Assembly: GCF_020510625.1 (NCBI RefSeq)
Contig: NZ_CP075191.1
Coordinates: forward strand, 3,759,501 to 3,823,500
Reading direction: 5' to 3'
Source of the DNA: Ferribacterium limneticum
GTDB lineage: Bacteria; Pseudomonadota; Gammaproteobacteria; Burkholderiales; Rhodocyclaceae
Length of the DNA stretch: 64,000 nt
Part shown: positions 25,722-35,226 of the stretch, one piece after another
How the letters are laid out: the number at the start of each line of letters is the position of its first letter
How positions within the stretch are numbered: the stretch's first letter is position 1
Notes under the pieces: generated by a model
The model's input: the letters and a program-made list of their open reading frames with translations, nothing else
Told to the model about the DNA's origin: nothing
The model's database searches: none
Made by a program: the position numbers and the translations under genes

Positions 25722-26672
25722 TCAGGGAATGATCGGTCGTGGATTGTCTAGGTTAGTAGGTGTGACAAGGCTCTCCAGCATCCTCTCTGCGGCCATTACC
25801 AACCAGCTGGTCGGCAATCCAATTCCATAACAAGGCGCTTGACTGTATCGCATTGGGGCGAACTCCTCCGCTTTCAGCTTAAGCATCAATTGGCGTTCCA
25901 AAGCACTACCGATCCGCTGGCAACCAGGGTAACTCGCTATGCCTTTCAATAGGACCATCGCACCTTCGCGTGCCCTGCCGAAACGAAGGCCGTCTCCGAT
26001 CTTCACGGCCTCATCTGTAAGCAGCGCGAGGGCGCAGAGCGAATCTACCCCCGGATTTTCCAACAGCATTTGGATTTGACGCTTCCCGCCATAGCGACGC
26101 GTCCAGCCCATGGTTAATCCCTGTCGTTCAAATAGCTGGGACATGATTGGCTCTGGCAATCGCATCATCGACAAATGAATGAGCGCTAGGTCGTTCAGCG
26201 GAACGTTGATCTTGCGCCGATGCCGAAGTTTGGACTGGCCTCGGTTTATCGCTCGCCATTCCTGAACCAACGTCACATCCCCTCGACGTGCAGCGTCGGC
26301 AATCCAGGGTTCTGGAATTTTCCGGAAATGTGCATCCCAGAATATCGCCGATTCAACCTGTCCAAACAGCCAGTCGAATATCGGGTGGAAAAAGGCCAGC
26401 GATGATCCGGGAAATTCAAGTTCGGCGGCCAGCAGCCAAGGGGCTATCACAGACCTCCCCAAGCGAGGTTCAAACGCAACGGCACGATGCAGGCGGAAAT
26501 AATCGCGCACCAGATCGACTGAAGGAGGAGTGAGTCCTCTTGCCTCGTATTGCCGCTCACGGATTCGCCGCTCCAGCCGGACCATCCCCAGACCTGTCTC
26601 GGCCCGCAGGCGATCGATGAAATAGCCTGATCGCAAATACAGCGAAGGTTGTGCAATTTTTGCCGATGACAA
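25722..26672 (-). CDS. Hypothetical protein, 316 aa, divergent from an XRE regulator
   Basis: The family is not recognised. It is Arg-rich and mostly helical (e.g. GMVRLERRIRERQYEARG, NVPLNDLALIHLSMMRLPEP), with no membrane segment or signal peptide. Conserved-looking aromatic/proline motifs (AFFHPIFDWLFGQVESAIFW) suggest a structured domain. The likely start is a TTG at 26672 preceded by GGAG at a good distance. A longer frame starting at 26729 would run into the promoter region of the XRE gene. The head-to-head arrangement suggests that the XRE protein regulates it. It may be transposon cargo or an accessory factor. Confidence 0.6.
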   Translation of the reverse strand: MSSAKIAQPSLYLRSGYFIDRLRAETGLGMVRLERRIRERQYEARGLTPPSVDLVRDYFRLHRAVAFEPRLGRSVIAPWLLAAELEFPGSSLAFFHPIFDWLFGQVESAIFWDAHFRKIPEPWIADAARRGDVTLVQEWRAINRGQSKLRHRRKINVPLNDLALIHLSMMRLPEPIMSQLFERQGLTMGWTRRYGGKRQIQMLLENPGVDSLCALALLTDEAVKIGDGLRFGRAREGAMVLLKGIASYPGCQRIGSALERQLMLKLKAEEFAPMRYSQAPCYGIGLPTSWLVMAAERMLESLVTPTNLDNPRPIIP

Positions 26673-26766
26673 ATCGTTTCTCCTGCGATTTATGGGGGGA
26701 AATTGCACCCTATTCCCGGGGACTGGCAACTGATATTTGTTGACTCACTTGTTTCCATTGTCAGCC

Positions 26767-27180
26767 ATGTCGCCCCAACCCCATCCTGAGACCTTTCCGA
26801 AAATCCTCGTCACCTTGAGGAAGGCTCGCGGCTTGTCGCAAAAGGCGCTGGCCATTTCGGCAGGCATGGATCAATCCTACGTAGCCGGACTTGAGAATGG
26901 CAGGCGTCCACCACCTAGGGATCGGCAGATTGCCAGATTGGCTCAGGCCCTGCAGGCCAGCCAGGAAGAACACGCCCGTCTACTGGAAGCCAAAACGGCT
27001 GCATTGCTTGCCCGCGTATCCGCGGAGGCGGGTGGCCCGCATCGGGACATGCTGGCGCAACTGATCATGATCGCAAGTCGCTTGAGTGCCACCGACCTCG
27101 CGATACTGGACCGGGTCGCCGGAGCCATGTGTTCCTCATCCAACATTTCGACATGCGAGGAGAGACATATGAGCCCGTAA
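26767..27180 (+). CDS. XRE-family HTH regulator, 137 aa
   Basis: The N-terminal half is a Cro/C1-type helix-turn-helix (KILVTLRKARGLSQKALAIS, then GMDQSYVAGLENGRRPPPRD). It is followed by a helical tail. The ATG at 26767 gives the usual start for this fold; an upstream TTG is possible. It lies between the divergent unknown gene and tnsA and ends in a strong hairpin. It may regulate the neighbour and/or the transposition genes. The target operator is not identified. Confidence 0.85.
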   Translation: MSPQPHPETFPKILVTLRKARGLSQKALAISAGMDQSYVAGLENGRRPPPRDRQIARLAQALQASQEEHARLLEAKTAALLARVSAEAGGPHRDMLAQLIMIASRLSATDLAILDRVAGAMCSSSNISTCEERHMSP

Positions 27181-27186
27181 AAAAAA

Positions 27187-27208
27187 CCGGCCTGCGAGGG
27201 CAGGCCGG
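27187..27208 (+). terminator. Strong hairpin after the XRE gene
   Basis: CCGGCCTGC (27187-27195) and GCAGGCCGG (27200-27208) form a perfect 9-bp stem with a GAGG loop, 7 bases after the stop codon, followed by CTCTTTCCC. It separates the regulator from tnsA. Confidence 0.8.
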
Positions 27209-27427
27209 CTCTTTCCCTATGAGGGGTACTGCGGATCGACAACTTCAGTATCGCCCTCCACCAAGGCCAGGTCAACGCCCTTCGTTGGATGGAAGAGAGT
27301 CCTATTGCGCCTCGTCGGCCATTCCGCCGAATCCCCGAGTCCGTTTTCGTCAGGATGGTGTCGGCAGCACTAGCTGCCTCAACACGCCTGTGAACGATCA
27401 ATCCGATCTTCAAGCGCAAGGACCATC

Positions 27428-28114
27428 ATGGAACCTTCCAATCGCAAAATCATTTCCCGCTCCCCCTCGCGAACGGTCCGGATCATCAACCTGCCTGGCT
27501 TGCTGCAGACCCCGGTTGCCGCCGAATCCTCCCTGGAGGCCGATTACGTACACCGGGCCGCCCTGGTTCCCCAGACCAGTGCGCTGCTGGCACAACCATT
27601 CCGCCTACCCGTCAGCCCCCAAGGCTATACCCCGGACTACCTGCAGACATTTTCGAACTCGACCTTGAAAGCCGTCATCGAGATCAAAATCGAACGCAAG
27701 CTGGCCGACTACAAATCCTTGTTCGACAGTGCCGCTGCCTTTCTGCGTGATAAGGGCTACACCTTCTACGTGGTCACCGAAAAGGTATTGCGCCGTCATA
27801 ACATTGACCTACGCACCAAGCGGATTCTGCGATACGCCAAGGCAATCTTCCCGCAACCGGATTGCAAGCACGTCGAGCAACTACTGGCGGAGTACCCCGA
27901 AGGTCTCCCCATGGGAACACTGCGCCGCAAGGCCCGCATTAGCCTTGAGCTCATCCTGCATCTGATCGCTACCAAGCGAATCTCGACTGGCCATCGCCTT
28001 CTGCTCGACGACTCGGTTGTCGTCAGGCAGCCGCCCAAGCCGGGGAGCTACGCCGACAACCCACTAGAGGAAGCACTCGGCATAAAGCCCTGGAAATCGG
28101 CCACCCAATCCTGA
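27428..28114 (+). CDS. tnsA: TnsA-type transposon endonuclease
   Basis: A 228-aa protein with a type II restriction-like fold that cuts the 5' ends of Tn7-like elements. Candidate catalytic residues in order: Glu in SSLEADYVHRAA, Asp in YTPDYLQTF, and the E-x-K of KAVIEIKIERKLADY. The C-terminal ~110 residues resemble a winged-helix region that would contact TnsC. It is the first gene of the tnsABC-tniQ-tniQ operon, with 60 bases to tnsB. Because TnsA is present, movement would be by full cut-and-paste, not replicative. The size fits the TnsA-like TniC of AbaR-type elements. Confidence 0.85.
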   Translation: MEPSNRKIISRSPSRTVRIINLPGLLQTPVAAESSLEADYVHRAALVPQTSALLAQPFRLPVSPQGYTPDYLQTFSNSTLKAVIEIKIERKLADYKSLFDSAAAFLRDKGYTFYVVTEKVLRRHNIDLRTKRILRYAKAIFPQPDCKHVEQLLAEYPEGLPMGTLRRKARISLELILHLIATKRISTGHRLLLDDSVVVRQPPKPGSYADNPLEEALGIKPWKSATQS

Positions 28115-28174
28115 ACCAAGCTCCCTCCGCATCCCTTCTAGCAATGCGAGGGAATCATTCAATCGGACAATTAC

Positions 28175-30136
28175 ATGCGAATCACATTTTCCGCAGGCCT
28201 CGTCCTGCGCCATGGACAACGGACACTGGAACTGATCCGCCAACTCAATCCCGACGAATATCAGTTTGAAGACTGTCTCACCCGTCGGCCCATCGTTCTC
28301 AGCTGCGCGACCCTGACCAAGCGAATCTGGGACAACACCTACGAAGTGCTGGTCGGCACCAACACTTCATCGAAAGAGCCTGGGGTGCCCCTGGCTCAGC
28401 CAAATTTGATCGACCTGCGTTCACTTAAGGATGAGGTACGCACCGGCATTGAGCGTCGGATGCATTACGTCAAGGCAGCCCAAAAAGCTCATATCGGACG
28501 AGGACAGCGCGCGCGTATCGAAAAGCTGATTCCAACCGTTGCCACGCGCATCAAGGACGAGAAGCCGCCATCGGCCAGCTCGGTGATGGCGTGGATCCGC
28601 AGTTACCAGAATACGAATCTCAATCCTCTCGCGTTGCGCAACGGTAACACCATGCGCGGCCCTCACCGCCGCACTCACCCTTTGATGGATGAAATCGTCA
28701 AACGCAACATCATCAAGGAATACCTGACCCGGTCACGCAATTCCTTGCAACACACGCTTCGCTTCATCCTCCGGGAAGCGCGGCGGCTGGTTGAACAGAA
28801 AAAACTGGAAGAATCGGAAGCCGTTTTCAGTTTATCGAGCCTCTCACGGCGCGTGAGGGAAATCGACCTGTTCCGACGGATCGCCGCTAGGGAAGGGCAT
28901 GCCCGAGCCCGGATGGTTTGTCGGACGGTCATGGATGGTGCCGGGGCCGCTTACCCTTTGCAGAGAGTCGAAGCCGATCACACCCCCCTTAACTGGGTCG
29001 TGGTCTGCGACCGGACTGGGCTCCCCCTAGGTCGCCCATTGCTAACGGTCATTATCGATTCCTATAGCAATTACGTACTCGGCATCTACATCAGCTTCTA
29101 TGGGGCCGGGATTTCCTCCCTTAGCGGCGTCCTGCGCAATGCAATCATGCCTAAGGATCAGTTCGTGTCCGGACTTTCCCTCCAGCACCCCTGGCTTGCC
29201 AGCGGCGTACCGGACGAAATCATCGTAGACAACGGCCTTGAATTCCACGCCTCGGTCTTCAAGCTGATGGCTTGGGAACTCGCTTCCGACCTGACCTATT
29301 GCCGCGTCCGCACACCGTGGCTGAAACCTCACGTCGAGCGCTTTTTTGCGACGCTGGACCATCTCTCGCTCAACCGCGGTCGCATCCACAAGCGTGTCGC
29401 GAACGTGATGAACATCGACCCACGCAAGGATGCCGCCATCAAGTTCTCCGATCTTGTTAAAGGTCTGGTGATGTTCGTAACCGACGTCCATCCCTTCGAG
29501 ATCAACGAGCGGAAGCTGGCACGCCCCTACGATCTCTTGATGGAGGGGCTGGAATACTGCCCCCCTGCTTCGTTCCCGCTCAGTTTCGACAACCTGCGCC
29601 TGACGACTGCGCTGTCGAAAACAACGACGCTGGGCCCTGGCGGCATTGAGTTGCGTGGGCTGCCCTATGGACGTCAGGAATTGCTGCCCTTACGCAAACG
29701 CTATGGCCAAACGTTCAAGGTGCAGGTGAAGTGGGATCCCGACAACATGAGCCACATTTGGGTTCGCCATCCGGAAGAGGAGGGCTGGATTCAAAGCCCA
29801 TGCCGCTGGTTCGAGTACGCCAATGGCCTGAGCTGGAACCAGCATCTGATCATCCGGAACTTCACCCGGCGCGAATTGAAACTCAAGGGGGCTCACGAAG
29901 ACCTGATGCAGGCGCACCTGCGTCTCCACGACTTCTGGATGGAGGCCACCTCCTACAAGACCAGTGCCGACGCCAAACTGGCCGCCAGGTTTTCTGGCGC
30001 CACTTCCGCCAAGGTCATGGAGCCCCCATCAGATCCCGACAGTCCCGAACGCATATCGACGACAGCCATCGCCGACATCGAAATCTCTCAGGCCCAGCCT
30101 TCCATTCCCGACTTTGAATCCTTCGTCATGCCATGA
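28175..30136 (+). CDS. tnsB: TnsB/TniA-type DDE transposase
   Basis: A 653-aa retroviral-integrase-fold transposase that binds the end repeats and joins 3' ends. The N-terminal ~250 residues are DNA-binding HTH segments. The catalytic triad is visible: Asp in RVEADHTPLNWVVVC, Asp in DEIIVDNGLEFHA, and Glu in PWLKPHVERFFATL. A Mu-type C-terminal beta domain and a basic tail follow. The last residues overlap the start of tnsC by 4 bases, so the proteins are made in a coupled way. The length is between Tn5053 TniA and Tn7 TnsB. Confidence 0.93.
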   Translation: MRITFSAGLVLRHGQRTLELIRQLNPDEYQFEDCLTRRPIVLSCATLTKRIWDNTYEVLVGTNTSSKEPGVPLAQPNLIDLRSLKDEVRTGIERRMHYVKAAQKAHIGRGQRARIEKLIPTVATRIKDEKPPSASSVMAWIRSYQNTNLNPLALRNGNTMRGPHRRTHPLMDEIVKRNIIKEYLTRSRNSLQHTLRFILREARRLVEQKKLEESEAVFSLSSLSRRVREIDLFRRIAAREGHARARMVCRTVMDGAGAAYPLQRVEADHTPLNWVVVCDRTGLPLGRPLLTVIIDSYSNYVLGIYISFYGAGISSLSGVLRNAIMPKDQFVSGLSLQHPWLASGVPDEIIVDNGLEFHASVFKLMAWELASDLTYCRVRTPWLKPHVERFFATLDHLSLNRGRIHKRVANVMNIDPRKDAAIKFSDLVKGLVMFVTDVHPFEINERKLARPYDLLMEGLEYCPPASFPLSFDNLRLTTALSKTTTLGPGGIELRGLPYGRQELLPLRKRYGQTFKVQVKWDPDNMSHIWVRHPEEEGWIQSPCRWFEYANGLSWNQHLIIRNFTRRELKLKGAHEDLMQAHLRLHDFWMEATSYKTSADAKLAARFSGATSAKVMEPPSDPDSPERISTTAIADIEISQAQPSIPDFESFVMP

Positions 30137-31092
30137 AAAACAACGAATTCAACTTTATCGACATCGATGACCCGGTCGAAGCCGAGGAACGCCAAATCAA
30201 TACCCGCCGCCTGGCGGAATATGGGGCTGAAGCGTTGCGAGTAGGCAGCCAGGTCGAAAGCCTGTATGTCACCTATTCCGAATTCAAAGCAGCGCTGGCC
30301 GCCTGCGACCGAATATTCAGCCTATCCAAGATACTGGAAACACCACAGGGCATGATCATCACGGGACCTCCGGGCTCCGCGAAGACATCGCTTGCCCAGT
30401 ATTTCATCGCTTCATTGCCGCCGAGTGACCTGTTTGAAACTGGCTTCGGCGCCATCTTCCTTCGACTGCGGGTCGCCCCTACCCAAGGGCACATCATTTC
30501 GGCCCTCCTGCATGCGTTGAAATATCCGTTCACGCAAATTCGACGAGGGAGAACCTACGCTATGCGTGACATCTCCTTTGAAGCCCTGCGCCAGCGCGGA
30601 ACCAAAGTCGTTTTTGTCGACCAGGGGCATTGCCTGGCAACTCAAGCACGGCCACGCCATTCCGACGTTCTGGAAAGCGGCGCTTCGGATACGCTGCGGG
30701 AAATGATGGAGGAGACGGGCGTTGGCCTGATTCTACTGGCCGACGCCAGCTTTGGCGGGCTGCAGCACGTGGACCGTGCGCTGGATGACCGGATCACGGT
30801 CCGGATGGATTTTTCGCATTTTTCTGATGACAACGAATGGAAGGGATTCCTGAGCGCTTTCGTCAAAGGAATTCCGGCCATTGATCTCTCGATTCTGAAC
30901 GTCCCAGATATCGCCACACTCACGCATACGGCAACCAACGGCAACCGCAGATCCTTCCGCCGCCTCATCGTAGAAACCGCGATGCTCGCCACCGAATCGA
31001 AGGTCAGCGCAGTTCAGGTGGAGCATCTTCGGAAAGCGTTCGACACGGTCAACGGTAACGCGCCTGGCAGGAGCAATCCGTATGCAGCGTGA
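30133..31092 (+). CDS. tnsC: TnsC/TniB-type AAA+ ATPase
   Basis: A 319-aa ATP-dependent regulator that links target selection to the transposase. Walker A is GPPGSAKTSLAQYF. The Walker B region is TKVVFVDQGHCLA, with Gln-Gly-His where most AAA+ proteins have an acidic residue; close TniB proteins commonly read DExH, so this is a possible deviation. A sensor segment follows (LILLADASFGG). The short length, near TniB (about 300 aa) and far below Tn7 TnsC (555 aa), places it with the Tn5053/AbaR side of the family. It overlaps tnsB by 4 bases and the first tniQ by 11. Confidence 0.9.
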   Translation: MKNNEFNFIDIDDPVEAEERQINTRRLAEYGAEALRVGSQVESLYVTYSEFKAALAACDRIFSLSKILETPQGMIITGPPGSAKTSLAQYFIASLPPSDLFETGFGAIFLRLRVAPTQGHIISALLHALKYPFTQIRRGRTYAMRDISFEALRQRGTKVVFVDQGHCLATQARPRHSDVLESGASDTLREMMEETGVGLILLADASFGGLQHVDRALDDRITVRMDFSHFSDDNEWKGFLSAFVKGIPAIDLSILNVPDIATLTHTATNGNRRSFRRLIVETAMLATESKVSAVQVEHLRKAFDTVNGNAPGRSNPYAA

Positions 31093-32050
31093 ACCACTAT
31101 CCCCCCTCCCGGTCCGACTTGCCCCAGGCGACGACGAGTCAATAATCAGCCTGCTTTATCGAACGGCACAAGCGAACGGCATGGATCTTCAGCATCTCAG
31201 GCAGTGGCTCGGACTGCCGTACTGGGTGCCGTTGCCAACGCGAAGTTGTCCCGCACTGGCCTGGATATCGGGCGTTTCAACCGCCTGGCTGGCGCGGCGA
31301 GCCATCCAGACCACGCTGCTTAGCGGCGCGCAGCGCTATTTGTTCATGGACCATGAGTTTGGGAAGGGTTCCATCAACTTCGCCTGCCGGGCACGCATTT
31401 GCCCTTTCTGCGTAAAGCGTCAGAAATATACGCGCGCTGCTTGGCAACTCCGCACTATCTGCGGCTGCGTCGAACATGCATGCATCCTGATGGACAGTTG
31501 TCCGGTATGTGGCGCGCTATTGGATTGGCAACGTCCGGCCATCGATATCTGCCGCTGCGGTCGATTCTTGACTGCTCCCGCTCAGCAGCCGCCGCCGCTG
31601 CCAGAGAGGGTATCGAACTGGATTCGCTGGAATGAAGCCCGCCTGAAAAACCCCGAGACGACGATTCCGGCAGAAACCTTTGGCCTACCAAAACTGCTCT
31701 CAACGCTGTCGATCGATGGAGCTTTACGCTTTGTTCTGTCCATTGGACTGCACCCACATCCCGCGGCTTTGGAGCATGCCGATGATCGCCGACATTTGAG
31801 CAGCGAGGGTACCTGTGTACAGGTCGGGCGAGCGCTCGAGCGTCTTACCGCCATAGGCGATCAACTGGGTAATTTGGCATCGCTGGGTCCGCTTGCTCAC
31901 CAACCGGCTCTGGAACGCTTGCGTTCACACGGCATTTCAGAAAGTGATCGCCGCTATGCGGCTTGGCTACTCGCCACGTTGCAGGGAGGCCGTGACGCTG
32001 CAAGCGGAAGCGGGCGTCGTCAGCGGGGCCAATTGAGCTTATTCGAATGA
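31082..32050 (+). CDS. tniQ: TniQ/TnsD-family target-selection protein 1
   Basis: A 322-aa TniQ-domain protein. The N-terminus (PLPVRLAPGDDESIISLLYR, then GMDLQHLRQWLGLPYW) is typical of the family. Two zinc-finger pairs are visible: ARICPFCVKRQKYTRAAWQ with a following Cys/His segment (CGCVEHACIL), and SCPVCGALLDW with CRCGRF. It would bind DNA at the target or bridge to TnsC. It overlaps tnsC by 11 bases. Which of the two TniQ proteins reads the yegD-rpoH site is not known. Confidence 0.88.
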   Translation: MQREPLSPLPVRLAPGDDESIISLLYRTAQANGMDLQHLRQWLGLPYWVPLPTRSCPALAWISGVSTAWLARRAIQTTLLSGAQRYLFMDHEFGKGSINFACRARICPFCVKRQKYTRAAWQLRTICGCVEHACILMDSCPVCGALLDWQRPAIDICRCGRFLTAPAQQPPPLPERVSNWIRWNEARLKNPETTIPAETFGLPKLLSTLSIDGALRFVLSIGLHPHPAALEHADDRRHLSSEGTCVQVGRALERLTAIGDQLGNLASLGPLAHQPALERLRSHGISESDRRYAAWLLATLQGGRDAASGSGRRQRGQLSLFE

Positions 32051-32066
32051 CTACGGGGAGAACGTA

Positions 32067-32858
32067 ATGACAAACTTCCTGGTCAACGTGCCGGAACCCC
32101 AATTGTTCGAGGCAGCTAGTTCCTGGTTGAGCCGCTTGGCATTGTCACAAGGGATCAGTCTGACAGAACTGATGGCGTTTCTTCACCTCGACCCACGCGA
32201 TCGCATGCATCTGGACCGTGACCTGCGTGACGCTCGCCTTTCCGAATTGCGGGCGTTGTGCAAACTGCCACAAACGGTACTCCAAGTGCACGAAAGAATC
32301 GCGTGCTCGCTGGAGAAACTGGATCCGGAGCGACTTGTTGGCTTCCTCAACATGTCCGAATCCAAGGCCATTTTTCGTTATTGCCCTGCCTGTCTCCGGG
32401 AAATGAGGGTGCCACATGTTCCGATCCATTGGCGATTCATAGCCTGGCGCTGGTGCCCGATGCATGATTGCCTAATGGAGGAGGTCTGCCATCATTGCGG
32501 CCGAGCGCAACACAGCCCTGTCGACCTAGCCATTGCCGATAGCGGGAAAAGTGGCTTTCCATGGTTCAGCCGATGCCAGCATTGCAGTCGTTCGCTGGGC
32601 GAGGCCATTCCTATTTCTGCGCGCGAACTGTCTCATGCAGAACGCTACGTGCTAGAGCAAGGGCGAGCTTTTTTGGCGTCAATGTTTCATGGACACTACA
32701 GAAATGGGGGCATTGGCGCCATTTCTGACTTGGTCAATCTCAGCTCACACGTAAGATTGAAGACGTTTTCTCAGGAATTGAAATTCCTGTCTCCAGCGTG
32801 GAGAAGGGAATGGATGTCTGAAAATGGTCGTACGCCCCGCAATTTCAACCTGTTCTGA
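32067..32858 (+). CDS. tniQ: TniQ-family target-selection protein 2
   Basis: A 263-aa protein that starts 16 bases after the first tniQ. TniQ features: SSWLSRLALSQGISLTELMAF at the N-terminus, then YCPACLREMRVPHVPIHW, WCPMHDCLMEEVCHHCGR and RCQHCSRSLGEA as zinc-binding pairs. It differs clearly from the first TniQ, so it is not a recent duplication. Two unlike TniQ proteins behind TnsABC match the TniD-TniE pair of AbaR-type elements. One may act in site-specific and the other in alternative targeting. Confidence 0.85.
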   Translation: MTNFLVNVPEPQLFEAASSWLSRLALSQGISLTELMAFLHLDPRDRMHLDRDLRDARLSELRALCKLPQTVLQVHERIACSLEKLDPERLVGFLNMSESKAIFRYCPACLREMRVPHVPIHWRFIAWRWCPMHDCLMEEVCHHCGRAQHSPVDLAIADSGKSGFPWFSRCQHCSRSLGEAIPISARELSHAERYVLEQGRAFLASMFHGHYRNGGIGAISDLVNLSSHVRLKTFSQELKFLSPAWRREWMSENGRTPRNFNLF

Positions 32859-33142
32859 TGAGATCTTAACCGGATGCTTCGGCAAGTTCGTTCCTGCCGT
32901 AGAAGAATGAGGATACGAGGTATATCTACCTCCGACGCTGAACAGTCTCTCGACTACTTCAGGCAGTTCGTTGAAAGCGGTCTCTCAACGAAACCATGCC
33001 CCGTTGGTGAGTGAAGAGTTTCTGATTTGCCTATTGCAACAGGTTAGACGCAAGGGTTAATGCAGGCTGTGCCAGCTTCGGCATTCGAGGGCTCGGACCA
33101 TGCAACTAATTTGCAAACAGTCCGGACGGCCCGAGTTCGATA

Positions 33143-34423
33143 TCAGCCCTTCTTTTGGCGGATTAACTGCATCAGCTTGTTGCGGTCTGCTTCTAGAATA
33201 GACTGGACTGAAGTCGATGGTCGGCGGTGCGCTCGATCAAGGAATGCTTCCGGCAGGAAGTAGTCCGACAGCGCATCCATACGTTTTGGCCCGAGGCGAT
33301 TGCCTAACCACTCGGCGACATCGCTATCGAAGAATGGGATATTCATCTTAGAGGGCCGATGCACTGCAATCGCCCGTAACTTCGTAGTGTTGATGATGTC
33401 AGATACATCGCCGTCGAAGCTGAGCACCTCCGCCACATAGAAGTCCACGTGAGGAGATTGGTCAGGAGTAACGGAGGTCAAGGCATCCAGAGCGCGAGGA
33501 ATGTACATGTCCCAAGCGCAGTTTCTGATCAGCGCCAGAGGATCGGCATGGTTCTGAATAGAGTTGAGCTTCTTCGAAATTCTTGACCGGTTACTACGAA
33601 GCAAGATGTCACCGCAAACAATCAGCTCCCTTAGCATGACGGTGGACAGTTCTTCGTGCATGTAGGCGACCAACTGCGCCAGCTTGTGCTCCTTAGCCTT
33701 CTTGGAAGTCAGCTCGATGAGTTGGCTCCTAATCAGGACGGCCTCAATGAGATCGAGTTGATTCTCCAAGCCGGCAAAAAGCCCAGCCTTCAGGTTTCGT
33801 TCGAACTCCACAATCAGGCCGGTGGCAAAATTCTCGGCGCTCACACGGAAGTCTGAGCGGAAACGCCGGCCCCATTCCGCAGTCAGCTTGCTTCCTGAGG
33901 ACGATAGTGCGTGGATCGCGGCCACTGATTCTTTGCATCTGGCAACTGTCTCATCGTTCCAGCTGCGGAGCGATTCCCACAGATAGAGATAGGGGTTGAG
34001 ATGTTGCAGCCTTGCCCCGACCTGGTTAATCAGATCGGCTCTGATCAGCGCTTCTGGCGATGGAGCGTCCTGGTAAGCGAGATGGCGAATATAGGTGGCC
34101 GCATTGGAGTCTACGAACATGGCAGAGCCGCCATGAAAACCCATTGGGCTGGACTGCGAGACAAATGGCGCATCCATCAACCATAGCGATTTTCCCCGGA
34201 ATACAGATGTCGCAACGCCGGAGGTACCTAGTGTCTGGTCCAGCAGCTTAATGGACCCGGCGTCGCTCTCCTCTGCAAAGAGGATCTGCCATTCCTGCAA
34301 TGCGCCCGCGTTCCTCTCGAACAGGCGGTGGGCTTCCAGCGCATTGGGAGCTGAACAGATCTCCTTTACCAGTTGCAGTTCAAAGAGTTCTTGGGATGGT
34401 GTTCGTTCGGACGATGCGGACAT
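33143..34423 (-). CDS. Hypothetical protein, 426 aa
   Basis: The family is not recognised. It is soluble, mixed alpha-beta, with no signal peptide. Features: FERNAGALQEWQILFAEES in the N-terminal third, GFHGGSAMFVDSNAATYIR resembling a short acidic active-site-like strand (FVDSN), then a long helical region and a C-terminal helix rich in Arg/Lys. The stretch MFVDSNAATYIRHL recalls a PIN-type start but lacks the rest of the pattern, so no call is made. It is transcribed towards the transposition genes and separated from both neighbours by ~300 bases, so it is probably an independent cargo unit. Confidence 0.6.
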   Translation of the reverse strand: MSASSERTPSQELFELQLVKEICSAPNALEAHRLFERNAGALQEWQILFAEESDAGSIKLLDQTLGTSGVATSVFRGKSLWLMDAPFVSQSSPMGFHGGSAMFVDSNAATYIRHLAYQDAPSPEALIRADLINQVGARLQHLNPYLYLWESLRSWNDETVARCKESVAAIHALSSSGSKLTAEWGRRFRSDFRVSAENFATGLIVEFERNLKAGLFAGLENQLDLIEAVLIRSQLIELTSKKAKEHKLAQLVAYMHEELSTVMLRELIVCGDILLRSNRSRISKKLNSIQNHADPLALIRNCAWDMYIPRALDALTSVTPDQSPHVDFYVAEVLSFDGDVSDIINTTKLRAIAVHRPSKMNIPFFDSDVAEWLGNRLGPKRMDALSDYFLPEAFLDRAHRRPSTSVQSILEADRNKLMQLIRQKKG

Positions 34424-34731
34424 TGGAGCGGGGGGAAAGCTGAGCCCGAAGAAAAGGAAGAACTACCTTACTCACTCCAGGAAGCTGGAGTCCAAAATTG
34501 TTGCTTCAGTCGTAATTTCTCGTCACATTTACGTGTGTATTTCACACGTATGCGCCGCACCGTAATTTTGCTCTCAGACGACATGTCAAAGAAGGGCAGA
34601 AAAGTGGGGCGCTCCTCGGCCTGAGCAGCCATCCAGTTGCCAACTGTCGCCCGGCCGTTTCAGGTGGCCTCTGACTTTAGTGAGCGACATGCGTACACAA
34701 CGCCTACTCCAATCAGTACTGAGTTTCCAAA
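34424..34731. other. Intergenic region in transposon cargo
   Basis: No gene is supported. The middle part holds short repeated motifs such as CGTAATTTC and CGTAATTTT and an ACGTGTGTATTTCACACGT near-palindrome (34530-34548), which may be an operator for the 426-aa gene. Confidence 0.35.
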
Positions 34732-35217
34732 TTACGCGGCTTCGCCGGTACCATAGCCAGGTGAATTCAAGCGCTCTTCCACGTCGTACGTGAAATCCAT
34801 CTCCTGCTGAATCGGCTCTTCGTCGGGGTGCTTACTGTTCCAGATCATCTCGTCGATCTTGAGGTGCACAGCATCCCCAACCATTTGCTGCCGGCGATCG
34901 GCGAGGGACCACAACATCTGCGGGCGAGTGGCATCTTCCATATCAACCCACAGCACCATCTGCCGGCCATCGCGCGTTCTTTTGCGCAGTGCATGGTTTG
35001 CACGATAAGACAAGCCAGTCTTTGGGTCGACACGATACTCGGCACGTGCTGCATCGGCCAATTGGGCTGCGAATAGCTCACGCGCAGTCTTAGGCTTTGG
35101 AAGAATGGCTCCTTGGCTGATCGCCCAGTCGGCAACTTTTTCCAAATCGACGACCTTCTCTCCGGTTTCCTGCTTGTACCGATTGATCAGTGCTTGCAAC
35201 TTCTGATTTTTGGTCAT
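34732..35217 (-). CDS. Hypothetical protein paired with the ImmA/IrrE peptidase, 161 aa
   Basis: A soluble charged protein (MTKNQKLQALINRYKQETG; DPKTGLSYRANHALRKRTRDG) with no membrane segment. It starts 9 bases after the stop of the XRE-ImmA/IrrE gene, so it belongs to the same operon. The middle (MVLWVDMEDATRPQMLWSLADRRQQMVGDA, first part) looks like a folded helical domain. It may be the substrate or toxin partner of the peptidase, but the sequence shows no catalytic motif and the family has no function I know of. Confidence 0.7.
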   Translation of the reverse strand: MTKNQKLQALINRYKQETGEKVVDLEKVADWAISQGAILPKPKTARELFAAQLADAARAEYRVDPKTGLSYRANHALRKRTRDGRQMVLWVDMEDATRPQMLWSLADRRQQMVGDAVHLKIDEMIWNSKHPDEEPIQQEMDFTYDVEERLNSPGYGTGEAA

Positions 35218-35226
35218 GCTGCTTCC

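Noticed and set aside
27360-27365. TGTCGG just upstream of tnsA as an internal transposon end
   Set aside because: Only six bases match; the following sequence shows no similarity to either end and no flanking duplication was found.
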